Assembly (NCBI RefSeq): GCF_029893085.1
Contig: NZ_JARXWI010000002.1
Span: forward strand, 1-64,000
DNA from: Parabacteroides sp. PFB2-10
Lineage (GTDB): Bacteria > Bacteroidota > Bacteroidia > Bacteroidales > Tannerellaceae
Direction of reading: 5' to 3'
Length of the DNA: 64,000 nucleotides
The position numbers and the translations under genes are program-made. The notes beneath the pieces are model-generated. The model had not been told where the DNA came from. It did not search any database and saw only the letters and a list, made by a program, of their open reading frames with translations. Below, one piece after another: positions 63,901 to 64,000 of this stretch (positions are counted from its first letter, which is position 1; each line of letters opens with the position of its first letter).

Positions 63901-64000
63901 GTACTGACAGGGTAAATTTACCATCTATGTCTGTCGATGTCCCATTGGTAGTTCCTTTTTCTACAATGTTAGCTCCAATAACAGGCTCGCCTGTATTATC
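60977..64000 (-). CDS. SusC/RagA-like TonB-dependent transporter, 5' end outside the window
   Basis: The frame is open through the right edge: 1007 residues are visible and no signal peptide, so the start lies beyond 64000. The visible part begins with the carboxypeptidase-regulatory-like domain (GEPVIGANIVEKGTTNGTST, DGKFTLSV), then the plug with VVVIGYGTQRKGDVSSAI and RGANGVILITT, and the 22-strand barrel ending in FTVGLNVNF. A GTG at 63880 is inside this domain and is not the start. It imports glycan fragments together with SusD using TonB energy. Confidence 0.93.
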   Translation of the reverse strand, partial: DNTGEPVIGANIVEKGTTNGTSTDIDGKFTLSVRNAQSVIVVSYIGYNSQEAIVGNRTNIDIVLAENSMVMDEVVVIGYGTQRKGDVSSAIVSVKADDFAVGRIGDAAELVKGKIAGMTIVNITGDPNAVSNIRLRGISSLRGNSDPLVLIDGVEGELNHVAPENIESIDVLKDASAASIYGTRGANGVILITTRSGRRASRAEVTLTTYFSTGNWTKKMDFMTAQDVRDAAGDYTKTTFSDMGADTDWLEEISRDHSSTQNYSVNIRGGAEKSAYSGTFTYKDDKGMLNRTYRKTMTTQLDFSQFAMNDMLKFHINLLVLSYDRSNDGSGNRDGDGYQNSQQAYRQAVIRNPTQPIYNDDGSYNEELTRFQYYNPVAINREWDGNIRNNQLRVTGDVTIEPIKNWQTMLQLTRRQTMQVNQLYLKSQHFSMHTSGTNGRASKSNSNSIQDQLELTSRYSLNIGKHRAEGLVGYSYIYNMSDGFSANNSNFPTDFFSYNNMSIGSFRTDPTKTISVSSDKSDNKLIAFFGRLQYNYDNRFSAIASIRREGSSRFGDNHKWGNFPAISGAWNIQNEEFMRGISWLDELKLRVGYGVSGNNAGANYATLTRYSYQSATYLSKDGTWSNPLQASNNPNPNLRWEKTKELNIGIDWRGFNDRLGLNIDLYNKNTEDLLYNYSVPVPPNINSSMLANVGKMQNRGVEVTITATPVTTKDFEWKTTLVASHNKNKLVSLTNDVYTLSSTFSEFSAGIGDPLSGAVTHYWDVGHSLGGYSMHKQVGWNEEGFPLYELKNAETGEWYVAPWQRNMPAASRQQTFGLGSPKLIMGWNNTLNYKGFDLNMQFTGQFFYKILNTQRVFYENNSIAYNRLRSSQDLHPVVELDENQNLVPVIDPATGQQKMVRMHPSVTQHVSSMYLENGNFFKLSNFTVGYTLPIKTNKYVKAARVYFSGQNVFTLTSYSGIDPEVNIGDGAEDSRGGGGSPGTRPGADNRDKYPTVRTFTVGLNVNF

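Overview
The window reads as chromosomal DNA of a Bacteroidales bacterium, most like Parabacteroides (genus is an inference). Reasons: recurrent promoters of the Bacteroidetes type (-33 TTTG/TTG, 19 nt, -7 TAnnTTTG), SusC/SusD proteins, DUF5606, a PUR/DUF3276 protein, a PorT-like protein, 6-bladed beta-propeller lipoproteins and a long Bacteroidetes-type NusB.

Layout. 1-560: a truncated gene, a DUF1016 fragment and an integrase remnant lie 3' of tRNA-Phe, as in a worn-out genomic island. 0.8-11.5 kb (mostly minus strand): sppA-lpxK-thiL, a glycosyltransferase operon (GT39-like, GT2, DUF4922 HIT-like), rhuM between 28-bp direct repeats, and a beta-propeller lipoprotein. 11.9-18.3 kb (plus): purF and a single fused carA-carB gene with repeat-derived sequence inside its reading frame. 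18.4-21.9 kb (minus): nusB, yajC, YbbR-like, coaE, DUF5606. 22.3-24.2 kb: speA, convergent with glnA across a 62-bp perfect inverted repeat that encloses a terminator. 24.4-29.5 kb (minus): DUF2089, YIP1, alpha/beta hydrolase, MATE, glnA. 29.7-32.0 kb (plus): membrane protein, winged-helix regulator and creD, with a shared palindrome in two promoters. 32.2-39.2 kb: DUF1593 lipoprotein, PUR protein, ferredoxin, PorT-like, cdsA, ftsH with a long acidic tail, rsfS. 39.4-40.3 kb: tRNA-Gln followed by a broken integrase gene.

40.4-64.0 kb is a polysaccharide utilisation locus. The first transcript (minus) appears to be susC-susD-small exported protein-DUF5695(D)-LRR/DUF5695(C), ending at a strong terminator. 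The second is an outer-membrane barrel protein, GH51 arabinofuranosidase, DUF5695(B), DUF5695(A). A GH31 gene with its own promoter converges on them and is split by a frameshift. Four large DUF5695 paralogues in one locus, one fused to leucine-rich repeats, are the most striking protein-level feature. The expected division of work is glycan capture and import by SusCD, trimming by GH51, GH31 and probably the DUF5695 proteins; the substrate is not visible here beyond a hint of arabinose.

The window is also rich in non-coding repeats: a structured element of about 180 nt in four copies (near 11.7, 22.0, 42.9 and 51.9 kb), several long perfect inverted repeats between genes, and two palindromic or repeat-like segments that are translated within carAB.
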